64,000 bases of DNA from SCUS01 sp966211675. Lineage in GTDB: Bacteria; Myxococcota_A; Polyangia; Polyangiales; Ga0077539. The notes beneath the pieces are model-generated. The model did no database searches, was not told the DNA's origin, and saw only the letters and a list, made by a program, of their open reading frames with translations. The stretch spans positions 62,001 through 126,000 of the forward strand of contig CBIHPK010000004.1 of NCBI GenBank assembly GCA_966211675.1. The letters run 5' to 3'. Position numbers and translations under genes: made by a program. This document shows positions 17,012-24,961 of this stretch, piece after piece (positions within the stretch are counted from its first letter, which is position 1; every line of letters begins with the position of its first letter).

Positions 17012-18333
17012 CGCGCGACCCCGGCGGTGAGCCGCAGGGCGTTGAGCGCCTCGGCCCTTGGAACCCCCTCGGCGAGCGGCTGCCGGATCAGCGCCTCGAT
17101 GCGAGGCATGGCGGCGCGGGCCCGGTCCACGCGAGGGTCCGAGCCGGCCACGTAGGCCCCGATCTGGATGAGGTCGGCGGCGTCCTCGTAGGTGCCGAGC
17201 ATCTCTCGCACGCGGGCGATCTCCTCCAGGTGGTGTCGGGGGCAGAGGTCCTGCGCGAGGCGCGACACGCTGCGCAGCACGTCGACGGCGGGGAAGAGGC
17301 CCTTGTCGGCGAGCTTGCGGGTCAGCACGATGTGCCCGTCGAGCACGCCTCGCACCGCGTCGGCGATGGGGTCGTTGAGGTCGTCGCCCTCGACCAGCAC
17401 CGTGTACACCGCGGTGATCGAGCCGGGCCCGTCGCAGGTGCCGGCGCGCTCCATCAGCGACGGCAGCGAGGCGAAGACCGTCGGCGTGTAGCCCTTGGTG
17501 AGCGGCGGTTCACCCGCGGCCAGCGTCGCCTCGCGCAGCGCCATGGCGTAGCGGGTGACCGAGTCCATCACCAGCAGCACTCGCTTGCCCTGCGCTCGGA
17601 AATGCTCCGCCAACGTGGTGGCGTAGAGGGCGCCTCGGGCGCGCACCAGCGGCGGCTCGTCGCTCGTCGCGGCCACCACCACCGAGCGCGCGAGCCCTTC
17701 CTCTCCCAGCACCTGGCGCACGAAGTCGCCCACCTCCCGGCCTCGCTCGCCGATGAGCCCCACCACGATCACGTCCGCCGAGGCGTGACGGCAGAGCATC
17801 CCGAGGAGCGTGCTCTTGCCCACGCCGGTGCCCGCGAAGAGCCCCACGCGCTGGCCGAGCCCCAGCGGGAGCAGCGCGTCGAGGGCGCGCACCCCCGTCC
17901 CGAGCGGCTCGGTGATGGCCCGGCGGGAGAGCGCAGGGGGCGGCGCGCATCGCACCGGAGCGCGCTCCGTCGGACCGAGAAGCTCCGAGTCCGTGGGCGT
18001 CCCGAAGGCGTCCACCACGTGGCCCAGCAGCGCGTCGCCCACCGGCGCGAGGGCGCCGTCCTCGCGAGGGCGCACCCTCATCCCCGGCGCGATGCCCGCG
18101 GTGTCGCCGAGCGGCGCGGTGAGCAGCCGCCCCTCTCGGAAGCCCAGCACCTCCAGCCGCAGCGTGCGCGCGCCCAGGTCGAGCTCGAGCTGAGCGCCCA
18201 CCGGGGCCATCAGCCCTTCGACGCCCACGATCACGCCCACCACGTCGCGCACCCGGCCCTCGACCATGAAGGGCCGCGAGGCGCGGGCCCGCTCGACGTA
18301 GCGCGAGAGGTCGATGCCTCGAACGGCGCTCAC
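17008..18333 (-). CDS. fliI: Flagellum-specific ATPase FliI
   Basis: This 441-residue F1-beta-like ATPase has Walker A FAGTGVGKSTL near residue 165, Walker B VLLVMDSVTRYA near residue 254, and the family signature PSLMERAGT. The start is a GTG at 18331-18333 overlapping the fliH stop as GTGA. The much longer upstream extension in this frame is antisense-like and lies over fliH. FliI with FliH and FliJ delivers export substrates at the inner face of the membrane. Confidence 0.95.
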   Translation of the reverse strand: MSAVRGIDLSRYVERARASRPFMVEGRVRDVVGVIVGVEGLMAPVGAQLELDLGARTLRLEVLGFREGRLLTAPLGDTAGIAPGMRVRPREDGALAPVGDALLGHVVDAFGTPTDSELLGPTERAPVRCAPPPALSRRAITEPLGTGVRALDALLPLGLGQRVGLFAGTGVGKSTLLGMLCRHASADVIVVGLIGERGREVGDFVRQVLGEEGLARSVVVAATSDEPPLVRARGALYATTLAEHFRAQGKRVLLVMDSVTRYAMALREATLAAGEPPLTKGYTPTVFASLPSLMERAGTCDGPGSITAVYTVLVEGDDLNDPIADAVRGVLDGHIVLTRKLADKGLFPAVDVLRSVSRLAQDLCPRHHLEEIARVREMLGTYEDAADLIQIGAYVAGSDPRVDRARAAMPRIEALIRQPLAEGVPRAEALNALRLTAGVAR

Positions 18334-19010
18334 GGAAGGTCCGCGAAGAGGTCGCCGGTGACGGCCGCGAGGCGAGCCGTGGCGCCGACGTCCACCGTCG
18401 AGGCCCCGGAGCGCACCGACACCGCGCCCGCCGGGAGCGTCGGGTCGACGGTGATCGCGTGGTCGGTCCCCAGCGAGCGCGCCCAGGCCTCCGCCGGGAC
18501 CGCCGCCTCCACGTCCGGCGCCACCACCACGACCGCGGCCTCGTGCCCGTCGAGCGCCGCGACGGCCTCTCGCGCCCAGCCCACCACCAGCGCCGGATCG
18601 GTCCGCAGCTCCCGGCCCACGACCCGCCCGGCCACCGCGCAGGCGAGGCGAACCAGCTCCGGCTCGCTCGCCGCCAGCACCCGCTCTCGCACCGTCTCGG
18701 CGTCCCGCGCCAGGGCGTCGTTGGCCTCCGTGAGCCGGGCGAGGCGGGCGAGGAGGGTCGCGTGCTCCGCCGCGAGGGCGGCGTGCCGGGCGACCAGCGC
18801 CGCGTGCTCCTCCACCAGGGCGTGGTGCTCGGCCGCAGGGACCACCGGGAGAGCAGGCTCCGTCGGCGACTCCTCCGCGACGCCGTCGAGCGACCTCTCG
18901 GGCGGCAGCGAGGGGGCGGGCGAGGCCTCCATCCACGGCGGTCGGGAGCTTCGGGGCGAGGCCTCCGGGCGCACGCACCACGGGGCCAGCGGATCGTCGT
19001 GACGGGCCAT
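18330..19010 (-). CDS. fliH: Flagellar export ATPase regulator FliH
   Basis: This 226-residue protein has a Pro/Ser-rich N-terminus, a central Ala/His/Glu coiled coil (about 65-105) and a C-terminal domain like the V-ATPase E / FliH family (LVRLACAVAGRVVGREL). FliH dimers bind FliI and anchor it to FliN in the C ring. It is positioned between fliG (6-bp gap) and fliI (4-bp overlap). Confidence 0.86.
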   Translation of the reverse strand: MARHDDPLAPWCVRPEASPRSSRPPWMEASPAPSLPPERSLDGVAEESPTEPALPVVPAAEHHALVEEHAALVARHAALAAEHATLLARLARLTEANDALARDAETVRERVLAASEPELVRLACAVAGRVVGRELRTDPALVVGWAREAVAALDGHEAAVVVVAPDVEAAVPAEAWARSLGTDHAITVDPTLPAGAVSVRSGASTVDVGATARLAAVTGDLFADLP

Positions 19011-19016
19011 CGGGCG

Positions 19017-19982
19017 CTACGCCTCCTCTCGGCCGAGGTCGATGCGACCGTCCGCGGCGAGGCGCAGGGCCACCTCGACGAGCTCCCTCCGGGCGGCCTC
19101 GACGTCGGCGCGGCGCACCTTGCCGAGCACCTCCAGGTCGTCGCGGGCGAGCTCCGCGGCGCGCTCCGAGAGGCCCGCGAAGATCGCGGCGCTGACCTCC
19201 GGAGAGGCCCCCTTGAGCGCGATGACCAGGCGCTCCGACGGCAGCTCGATGAGGATCTCCCTCATGGCGCGCGCGTCGATGCGGCGCAGGTCGTCGAAGG
19301 TGAACATCGCCTGGCGCACCCGGCCCGCGAGGGCGGCGTCGGCGAGGTCGAAGTCCTTGAGGATGTTGGTGGCCGACGGCCCGATGGCGTTGAGCATCGC
19401 GGCCGCTCGGGCGACGCCGTCCACGGTCACCAGGGTGTTGGCGTCGGCGGTGGGGAGCTCCTCCACCAGCGCGACGGCGACGTCCTCGAGCACCTTGGCG
19501 GGCAGCTCCGTCAACCGGCTGACGTTCTCGACGACGGCGATCTGGCGCTCCGGCGGCATGGCCGAGAGGATGGCCGCCGCCGCCGCCGGATCGAGCCTCG
19601 TGAGGATGGCCGCGGCCATCTGCGGCGACTCCCGGCTGAGCAGCGCCACCACCGCGTCGGGAGGAGCGCTCTCCAGCCGCGAGAAGGGGCTGGTGATGCC
19701 GTCCTCGAAGACCGCGTTGGTCTGCTCCTCGCCGAGCGCCACCACCGAGAGTCGGCGCAGGTAGGGCAGACCGCCGCGGGGGACGGCCACGGCGCTGCGA
19801 GAGCGCTCGAGAAACTCCCTCCACGTCTCCTCGATGGCCCCGGCGGGCACCTCGCGCATGGTCGAGGCCACGGCGCGGAGCTTGTGCAGCTCGGCGACCC
19901 CGAGCTCGCTCACGATGGGCCTCGCGATCTCCTCGTCGAGCGACAGCAGGAAGAGGACGGCTTTCTCAGCTCCGGTAGGCAT
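19017..19982 (-). CDS. fliG: Flagellar motor switch protein FliG
   Basis: This 321-residue protein has all three FliG domains. The C-terminal torque helix keeps the charged pattern SERAAELARDDLEVLG (about 270-285), with the Arg and paired Asp that face the stator. The middle-domain motif normally written EHPQ reads ESPQM here (about residue 118-122). FliG couples the MS ring to FliM and to the stator. Confidence 0.94.
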   Translation of the reverse strand: MPTGAEKAVLFLLSLDEEIARPIVSELGVAELHKLRAVASTMREVPAGAIEETWREFLERSRSAVAVPRGGLPYLRRLSVVALGEEQTNAVFEDGITSPFSRLESAPPDAVVALLSRESPQMAAAILTRLDPAAAAAILSAMPPERQIAVVENVSRLTELPAKVLEDVAVALVEELPTADANTLVTVDGVARAAAMLNAIGPSATNILKDFDLADAALAGRVRQAMFTFDDLRRIDARAMREILIELPSERLVIALKGASPEVSAAIFAGLSERAAELARDDLEVLGKVRRADVEAARRELVEVALRLAADGRIDLGREEA

Positions 19983-20016
19983 CTACCGTAGCCGCGGAGC
20001 AACGGCCGTACCCGCT

Positions 20017-21636
20017 TCAGTTCTTGGCGTTGTTGCGATCAGGGGCGTCGGTGCCCAGCCAGAAGCGCAGCACCAGCGCCGCAGTGGCCGGGTCCGCGAG
20101 CACCCTCGCGTGCACCTGGGCGCGCAGGCTCTCTCGCACCACCTCGGGGTCGAGCTGCGGCACGGGCTCCTGCGGCGGCAGCCCGGGGATCTGGATCCCC
20201 GTGGTGTTCTCGGGGCGGGAGCGGCGACGGAGCGCCAGCAGCGCGACGCCCAGCAGCACCGCCGCAGCAGCCACCACGCCGCCGATGACGTAGGCCCGCG
20301 AGCTGCGAGCAGGCCTCGCCGGGACCCGCCTCGCGGCCGTGGTCGTCGGGGCGTCCAGGGTCTCCTGGAAGGGGATCGACTCCACCGTCACCACGTCGCC
20401 GCGCTCGGTGTTGGCCCCGATGGCGCCTCGCACCAGCGCGCTCAGGTGGGCGAGCTCCGCCGCCTCCCGGGGGACCACCCGGGTCTGTCCGCCCTCGGTC
20501 CGCGTCACGCCGTCGACGACCACCGCCACGGTGATGCGCTTCACGACCCCGCGGGTGGTGAGCCGGCGCTCGCTCACGTGGTCGACCTCGAAGTTGCGCG
20601 TGTGCTGCTCGCGGAGCACCCCGCCGTCGGGCTGAGCGGGGTCCACCGGGTCGGAGGGAGCCCCGATGTTGCTCTCGGCGCCCGGGACCCCGGCCACGGT
20701 GATGTTGCCCGCCGCGGTCACGAACTCCTGCGTCTGCTCCTCGCTGCGGAGCGCGGTGTGGGCGCGGTCGTAGTGGTCCTCGGTGCGCTCGACGCGGGCG
20801 TGGTCCATGTCGACCGAGGCGCGCACGTCGACGTGGCCCTCTCCCACGAGGCGCGCCAGCAGGGCGCGGGTGCGCTCCTCGATGGACGACTCCAGGGCCC
20901 TTCCCCCGGAGCTTCGCTCGTCCTCGGCGGACTCCTCGTCGCCCGGCGCTCGCGGCCGGTGGAGCATCTCTCCCTCGGTGGTCACCAGCGCGACCCGCGA
21001 GGCGTCGAGCGACGGCACCGACGAGGCCACCATGTGCACGATGCCCGACACCTCCGCGGGCCCGAGGTGACGCCCCGGACGCAGGCGCACGACCACCGAC
21101 GCGCTCGCCGGGTCGTTGCGCGACACGAACACGCTCCGCTCGGTCATCACCAGGTGCACCCGGGCGGACTGCACCGCGCCCAGCGAGCTGATGGTGCGCC
21201 CCAGCTCGCCCTCCAGCGCCCGTCGGAACATCACCCGCTGCTCGAACTCCGTCGCCCCGAGGCGCATCCGGTCGAAGGCCTCGAACCCTACGCCCCCGCC
21301 TCGCGGCAGCCCCGCGCTGGCCAGCTCCAGCCGCAGCTCGTGGACCTTCTCCTCGGGCACCTCGATGGTGCTCCCCTCGCCCTGCACCCGGTACGGGACC
21401 TTGAGCTCCTTGAGCTTGTTCACGAGGGCGGCCGCGTCGTCGCGGTCGAGCTGCGTGTACAGCACGCCCCAGTTGGCCACGCTGCTCCGCCAGGTGAGCC
21501 ACGCGCCCAGCAGCGCCAGGACGATGAGCGTCGAGGCGAGCAGCACGCGCGCCGGGCGCGACAGCGAGGTCACCCAGCGCTGCGCCGGCGCGAGCCGCGC
21601 CATCAGCTGCCCCGACGGTCCGGCTTCTTCAGACAC
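20017..21636 (-). CDS. fliF: Flagellar MS-ring protein FliF
   Basis: This 539-residue protein has two membrane helices, near residues 27-47 and 445-467, enclosing periplasmic ring-building motifs. It includes YSQLD-like NWGVLYTQLDRDDAAALV and GVGFEAFDRMRLGATEFEQR, both typical of FliF. The C-terminal cytoplasmic tail (about 480-539) should bind FliG. The ATG overlaps the fliE stop. Confidence 0.95.
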   Translation of the reverse strand: MSEEAGPSGQLMARLAPAQRWVTSLSRPARVLLASTLIVLALLGAWLTWRSSVANWGVLYTQLDRDDAAALVNKLKELKVPYRVQGEGSTIEVPEEKVHELRLELASAGLPRGGGVGFEAFDRMRLGATEFEQRVMFRRALEGELGRTISSLGAVQSARVHLVMTERSVFVSRNDPASASVVVRLRPGRHLGPAEVSGIVHMVASSVPSLDASRVALVTTEGEMLHRPRAPGDEESAEDERSSGGRALESSIEERTRALLARLVGEGHVDVRASVDMDHARVERTEDHYDRAHTALRSEEQTQEFVTAAGNITVAGVPGAESNIGAPSDPVDPAQPDGGVLREQHTRNFEVDHVSERRLTTRGVVKRITVAVVVDGVTRTEGGQTRVVPREAAELAHLSALVRGAIGANTERGDVVTVESIPFQETLDAPTTTAARRVPARPARSSRAYVIGGVVAAAAVLLGVALLALRRRSRPENTTGIQIPGLPPQEPVPQLDPEVVRESLRAQVHARVLADPATAALVLRFWLGTDAPDRNNAKN

Positions 21637-21946
21637 CGGTGCGCCAGACTTCGTGGAAGGCGTCGAGGAGCTTGTTGCGCACGGAGCCCAGCAGCCTCAC
21701 GCCGATGGTGGCCTCCTGCACGGAGATCATCGTCCCGTGGATGTCGTCCGTCGCCCCCGCGGCCAGGGCCTCCACCTGCCGCGTCGAGCGCTCGCTCATG
21801 GCGTTGACCCGGTTGACGGCGTCGTGGAGCACGTCGCCGAAGTCCACCGGCGCCGCCCCGGTGGGAGCCGGGCCCGTGGCCCCTTGACCCACCTCGGTCG
21901 TGGGAAAGACCCGCGAGACGTCTGCGATCGAAGCGATGGCGCTCAC
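21629..21946 (-). CDS. fliE: Rod-MS ring junction protein FliE
   Basis: This 105-residue protein matches FliE in length and in its C-terminal half: GTMISVQEATIGVRLLGSVR and NKLLDAFHEVWR, where the FliE pattern is MVAxQKAxLxFxxxxxVRNKxxxAYxEIM. The start is a GTG at 21944-21946; there is no ATG between it and the flgC stop codon. It joins the rod to the MS ring in the periplasm. Confidence 0.9.
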   Translation of the reverse strand: MSAIASIADVSRVFPTTEVGQGATGPAPTGAAPVDFGDVLHDAVNRVNAMSERSTRQVEALAAGATDDIHGTMISVQEATIGVRLLGSVRNKLLDAFHEVWRTGV

Positions 21947-21951
21947 GCTGG

Positions 21952-22398
21952 TTACTGCCCGATGCGAAGGGCCGCGCGGGCCATGGACTTCACCGACTCG
22001 ATGCTCGTGACCCCGGCCTCGTAGGCGCGCGAGGCAGTCATCAGGTTGACCATCTCCGTCACCACGTTGACGTTCGGGTACTCGACGTAGCCCTGCGCGT
22101 CGGCGTCGGGGTGGCCGGGCTCGTACATCCGCTGGCCGGGGTTGGGGTCGGGACGCACGTCCGAGAGTCGGACGCCCTGCACCTCGCGCAGCACGGGGTC
22201 GTGCGCGTTGGGCGACACCGCCTCCGCGGAGAAGACCGGGTCGAGCCGGCGGAAGGGCGCGCCGTTGGCGTCGCGCGTGGTGTGCACGTTGGCGAGGTTG
22301 CCCGCGATGATGTTCATCCGGCCGCGCTCGGCCGTGAGCCCGGAGCCCGCGACCTCGAGGGCGCTGAAGACGCCCGCCACCGAGAAGTGTCCGCTCAT
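21952..22398 (-). CDS. flgC: Proximal rod protein FlgC
   Basis: This 148-residue protein has the rod-family N-terminal pattern AERGRMNIIAGNLANVHTTR and the FlgC C-terminal motif YVEYPNVNVVTEMVNLMTAS, which is diagnostic. It sits 6 bp after flgB and 5 bp before fliE. Confidence 0.95.
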   Translation of the reverse strand: MSGHFSVAGVFSALEVAGSGLTAERGRMNIIAGNLANVHTTRDANGAPFRRLDPVFSAEAVSPNAHDPVLREVQGVRLSDVRPDPNPGQRMYEPGHPDADAQGYVEYPNVNVVTEMVNLMTASRAYEAGVTSIESVKSMARAALRIGQ

Positions 22399-22404
22399 CG
22401 GCTG

Positions 22405-22794
22405 TTACCGTCCGTCGCTGGCGGCCCACTGCAGGCCGGAGAGTTGTTGCGTCGCGAGCACCGTGAGCGAGTCGTAGCGAATCTGGTTGGCCGCGATCTT
22501 CACGGCCTCGCGATCGACGCTCACGCCGTTGCCGTCGAAGCCGACGGTGGCGTTGGGGTCGGGCACCACGTCGAAGCGGTTGCCCGGTGCCCGAGCCAGC
22601 GGGATGTGCCCCTCGGCACTCGACGAGAGCGCGGTGTCGAGCTCGGCCTCGAAGGAGGCGCGCCGCACGAGGTCGAGCGGACGGAAGCCCGGCGTGTCGA
22701 TCTGCGTGAGGTTGGCCGTCAGCAGGTTGTGCCGTTGGAGGTGGTAGTCGAGCCCGCTACGGATGCGCTCGGTGGTATCCAGGATGCTGCTCAT
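22405..22794 (-). CDS. flgB: Proximal rod protein FlgB, first gene of the large minus-strand run
   Basis: This 129-residue protein has the FlgB helix with HNLLTANLTQIDTPGFRPLD and a C-terminal helix (AANQIRYDSLTVLATQQLSG). An upstream ATG would add about 50 poorly coding residues across the divergent promoter region; the ATG at 22792-22794 has GAGG seven bases upstream. It is the promoter-proximal gene of the 24-gene run and diverges from flbD. Confidence 0.93.
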   Translation of the reverse strand: MSSILDTTERIRSGLDYHLQRHNLLTANLTQIDTPGFRPLDLVRRASFEAELDTALSSSAEGHIPLARAPGNRFDVVPDPNATVGFDGNGVSVDREAVKIAANQIRYDSLTVLATQQLSGLQWAASDGR

Positions 22795-22821
22795 GGGAGG
22801 ACCTCGCTCCCAGGGGTCGGC

Positions 22822-22837
22822 TACACGAAGCGTGCCG
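22822..22837 (-). promoter_or_regulatory. Possible sigma-54 promoter for the flgB run
   Basis: On the minus strand the bases read CGGCACGCTTCGTGTA. This matches the -24 element (GGCACG) well but the -12 element poorly (GTGT instead of TTGC). Spacing between GG and GT is right. The start would fall near 22811, 17 bases before the flgB ATG. It is a weak candidate, supported mainly by the strong sigma-54 site for the divergent genes. Confidence 0.3.
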
Positions 22838-22855
22838 CGGGGGCGGCGCCGAGCG

Positions 22856-22870
22856 TGGCCCGGGGATTGC
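22856..22870 (+). promoter_or_regulatory. Sigma-54 (-24/-12) promoter upstream of flbD-motAB
   Basis: The bases TGGCCCGGGGATTGC match the consensus TGGCAC-N5-TTGC at all positions but one, with exact spacing. Transcription would begin about 22882, 19 bases before the flbD ATG. A sigma-54 activator gene is present at 43663-44730. Confidence 0.62.
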
Positions 22871-22900
22871 GCTGGGAGGGTCGGAGATGGACCTCGCCCC

Positions 22901-23185
22901 ATGCTGAAACTCACCCGGCTCAACCACCACACCATCGCCATCAACCCCGATCACATCTCGTGGGTGGAGGCGACGCCCGACACGACGCTCTTCCTCATCA
23001 ACGGCGAGAAGCTGATGGTGCGAGAGACGCTCGACGAGCTGATGCACGCGGTGCTGGAGTACCGTCGGCTCGTGCGGATGGTCGACCCGGCGGGCGAGCC
23101 GCTCGGGCCGGTGGAGGGCGACCCCCCGAGGGTGGGCGAGGCCCGCAGGCCGGGCGAGTTCTCGCGGCGGCGGGACGAGCGCTGA
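22901..23185 (+). CDS. flbD: Flagellar FlbD family protein
   Basis: This 94-residue protein belongs to the small FlbD family that precedes motA in many flagellar clusters. It has KLTRLNHHTIAINPDHISWV, TTLFLINGEKLMVRET and a following helix, typical of the family. The last 30 residues are charged and less conserved. Its stop codon shares one base with the motA ATG (TGATG). The exact role is not established, though the family is tied to flagellar motor genes. Confidence 0.88.
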   Translation: MLKLTRLNHHTIAINPDHISWVEATPDTTLFLINGEKLMVRETLDELMHAVLEYRRLVRMVDPAGEPLGPVEGDPPRVGEARRPGEFSRRRDER

Positions 23186-23955
23186 TGCAGCCCGGGCCCA
23201 TCATCGGGATGATCGTCGCGTTCGTGGCCATCCTCTTCGGCAACGCGCTGGAGGGGGGTCACATGAGCTCGGTGCTGGGCGGCCCGGCCGCGCTCATCGT
23301 GCTCGGGGGGACCATCGGCGCCGTGATCGTGCAGTACCCCTTCCCGACGCTGAAGGCCGCGATCCAGTCCGCGGGCAAGACCTTCAAGAAGCCCTCGCAG
23401 GACGCGCGCACGCTCATCGAGGAGATCGTCGGCTACGCCAACCAGGCGCGCCTCGAGGGCATCCTGGCGCTGGAGAAGGTGGCCTCCAACGCGTCGGACC
23501 CCTTCCTCTCCAAGGCGCTGATGATGGCGATCGACGGGGCCGACTCCAACGCCCTCCGCGAGACGATGGAGATCATCATCGACAAGCACGAGGAGCACGG
23601 CGAGGAGGCCGCCAAGGTCTTCGAGGCCGGCGGCGGCTACGCCCCGACCGTGGGCATCATCGGCGCGGTGCTCGGGCTCATCCACGTGATGAGCAACCTC
23701 TCGGACATCAACGCCGTGGGCCACGGCATCGCGGCGGCCTTCGTGGCGACCATCTACGGGGTGGGCGTGGCGAACATCGTGTTCCTGCCCATCGGCGGGC
23801 GCATCAAGCTGCAGGTGCGCGACGAGTCCAACCTCCGCCAGCTCACCCTGGTGGGCGTGCTCGCGATCCAGGAAGGGATGAACCCCAAGCTGGTGCGAGA
23901 GCGCCTCTCGGCCTTCCTCCACGACCACGGCCCGGCGAAGGCCGCGCGCTCCTAA
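23185..23955 (+). CDS. motA: Flagellar stator protein MotA
   Basis: This 256-residue protein has four membrane helices, two N-terminal and two at about 150-205. It has the segment GGYAPTVGIIGAVLGLIHVM containing the conserved Pro of helix 3, and charged cytoplasmic-loop residues for FliG contact. It pairs with MotB as the ion-driven stator. The ATG overlaps flbD by one base. No motif here settles proton versus sodium coupling. Confidence 0.95.
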   Translation: MQPGPIIGMIVAFVAILFGNALEGGHMSSVLGGPAALIVLGGTIGAVIVQYPFPTLKAAIQSAGKTFKKPSQDARTLIEEIVGYANQARLEGILALEKVASNASDPFLSKALMMAIDGADSNALRETMEIIIDKHEEHGEEAAKVFEAGGGYAPTVGIIGAVLGLIHVMSNLSDINAVGHGIAAAFVATIYGVGVANIVFLPIGGRIKLQVRDESNLRQLTLVGVLAIQEGMNPKLVRERLSAFLHDHGPAKAARS

Positions 23956-24001
23956 CACCCCCCGCGCCTTCAGGGCGGGGAGACGGACCCGGGGACCTCT
24001 C

Positions 24002-24856
24002 ATGGGCAGGCGAAAGAAGCACGCAGAGCACGTCAACCACGAGCGCTGGCTCATCAGCTACGCGGACTTCATCACGCTGCTCTTCGCGTTCTTCGTGGTG
24101 ATGTTCTCCGCGTCGCAGGTCGACCAGCGGCGCCTCGGGGCCTTCTCCGAGAGCTTCGCGGGCGCCACCGGCGTGACGGTGGTCCCCCGCGGCAGCGACG
24201 GGCTGATGATGGCCAACACCAACAGCCCGCCGCCGCGCACCGAGCGCCCGGAGGTGACCAACCCGAGGGTGGTGTTCAGCCTGGAGAACCTCGCCGAGGC
24301 CCTCAATGGGGTCATCACCCGCAACGCCGGGATGGAGTCCGTGCGGGTGATCCGACGCCGCAACGACTTCGTGCTGCGCATGCCCGACCACGTCTTCTTC
24401 GAGAGCGGCGACGCCTCCGTGAAGGACGCCGCCGGGGTGATCCTCACCACCCTCGCCCGCTCGCTCGGGGCCTTCCCCATCGACATGCGCGTCGAGGGGC
24501 ACACCGACGGCCAGCCCATCCGAACCTCGCGCTACCGCTCGAACTGGGAGCTCTCGACCGCGCGCGCCACCTCCGTGCTCCAGGTGCTCGCGGGCGCGAG
24601 CTTCCCTCCAGAGCACCTCACGGCCTCGGGCTACGGGGAGTTCCACCCCATCGCCCCCAACGCCACCGACGACGGGCGCCAGCAGAACCGCCGCGTCGAC
24701 ATCGTGGTCTCCATCCACAACCCCGCCAACGACGAGCCCACCGACGCGGACGCCGCCGTCGACCCGATCGCCGCCATCCGCGCCCAGGTGGGCGACGCCA
24801 GCGCCGCCGCTCCGGACTCCGCCGCCGTCGACGCCGCCGTGGCGCCAGCCGACTGA
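24002..24856 (+). CDS. motB: Flagellar stator protein MotB (OmpA-like)
   Basis: This 284-residue protein has a single membrane helix with the ion-binding Asp in SYADFITLLFAFFVVMFS (about residues 19-36) and a periplasmic OmpA-like peptidoglycan-binding domain (about 125-245) with VEGHTDGQPIRTSRYRSNWE. The last 40 residues are Asp/Ala-rich. It follows motA by 46 bp. That gap contains a CCCCGC/GCGGGG hairpin which could tune the MotA to MotB ratio. Confidence 0.95.
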   Translation: MGRRKKHAEHVNHERWLISYADFITLLFAFFVVMFSASQVDQRRLGAFSESFAGATGVTVVPRGSDGLMMANTNSPPPRTERPEVTNPRVVFSLENLAEALNGVITRNAGMESVRVIRRRNDFVLRMPDHVFFESGDASVKDAAGVILTTLARSLGAFPIDMRVEGHTDGQPIRTSRYRSNWELSTARATSVLQVLAGASFPPEHLTASGYGEFHPIAPNATDDGRQQNRRVDIVVSIHNPANDEPTDADAAVDPIAAIRAQVGDASAAAPDSAAVDAAVAPAD

Positions 24857-24932
24857 CGGCGCGCCAAGGCCGTGGCGGCCCCCTCGCTCCGAGGTCGCGC
24901 GGCAGCGCGGCGAGGGCGCCACCGCCACCGCA

Positions 24933-24948
24933 TGGCACCCAACTCGCA
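24933..24948 (+). promoter_or_regulatory. Sigma-54 (-24/-12) promoter immediately upstream of flgG
   Basis: The bases TGGCACCCAACTCGCA match TGGCAC-N5-TTGCA at every consensus position but one, with exact spacing. The predicted transcription start is near 24959, only about three bases before the flgG ATG at 24962. It would drive the flgG-A-H-I-J-M-N-K-L run. Confidence 0.65.
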
Positions 24949-24961
24949 ACGACCCGTTGCC

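Noticed and set aside
17008..19824. A 938-residue FliI-containing ORF as a fusion protein
   Set aside because: The first 500 codons are antisense-like filler over fliH and fliG; a GTG start overlapping fliH gives a normal-length FliI.
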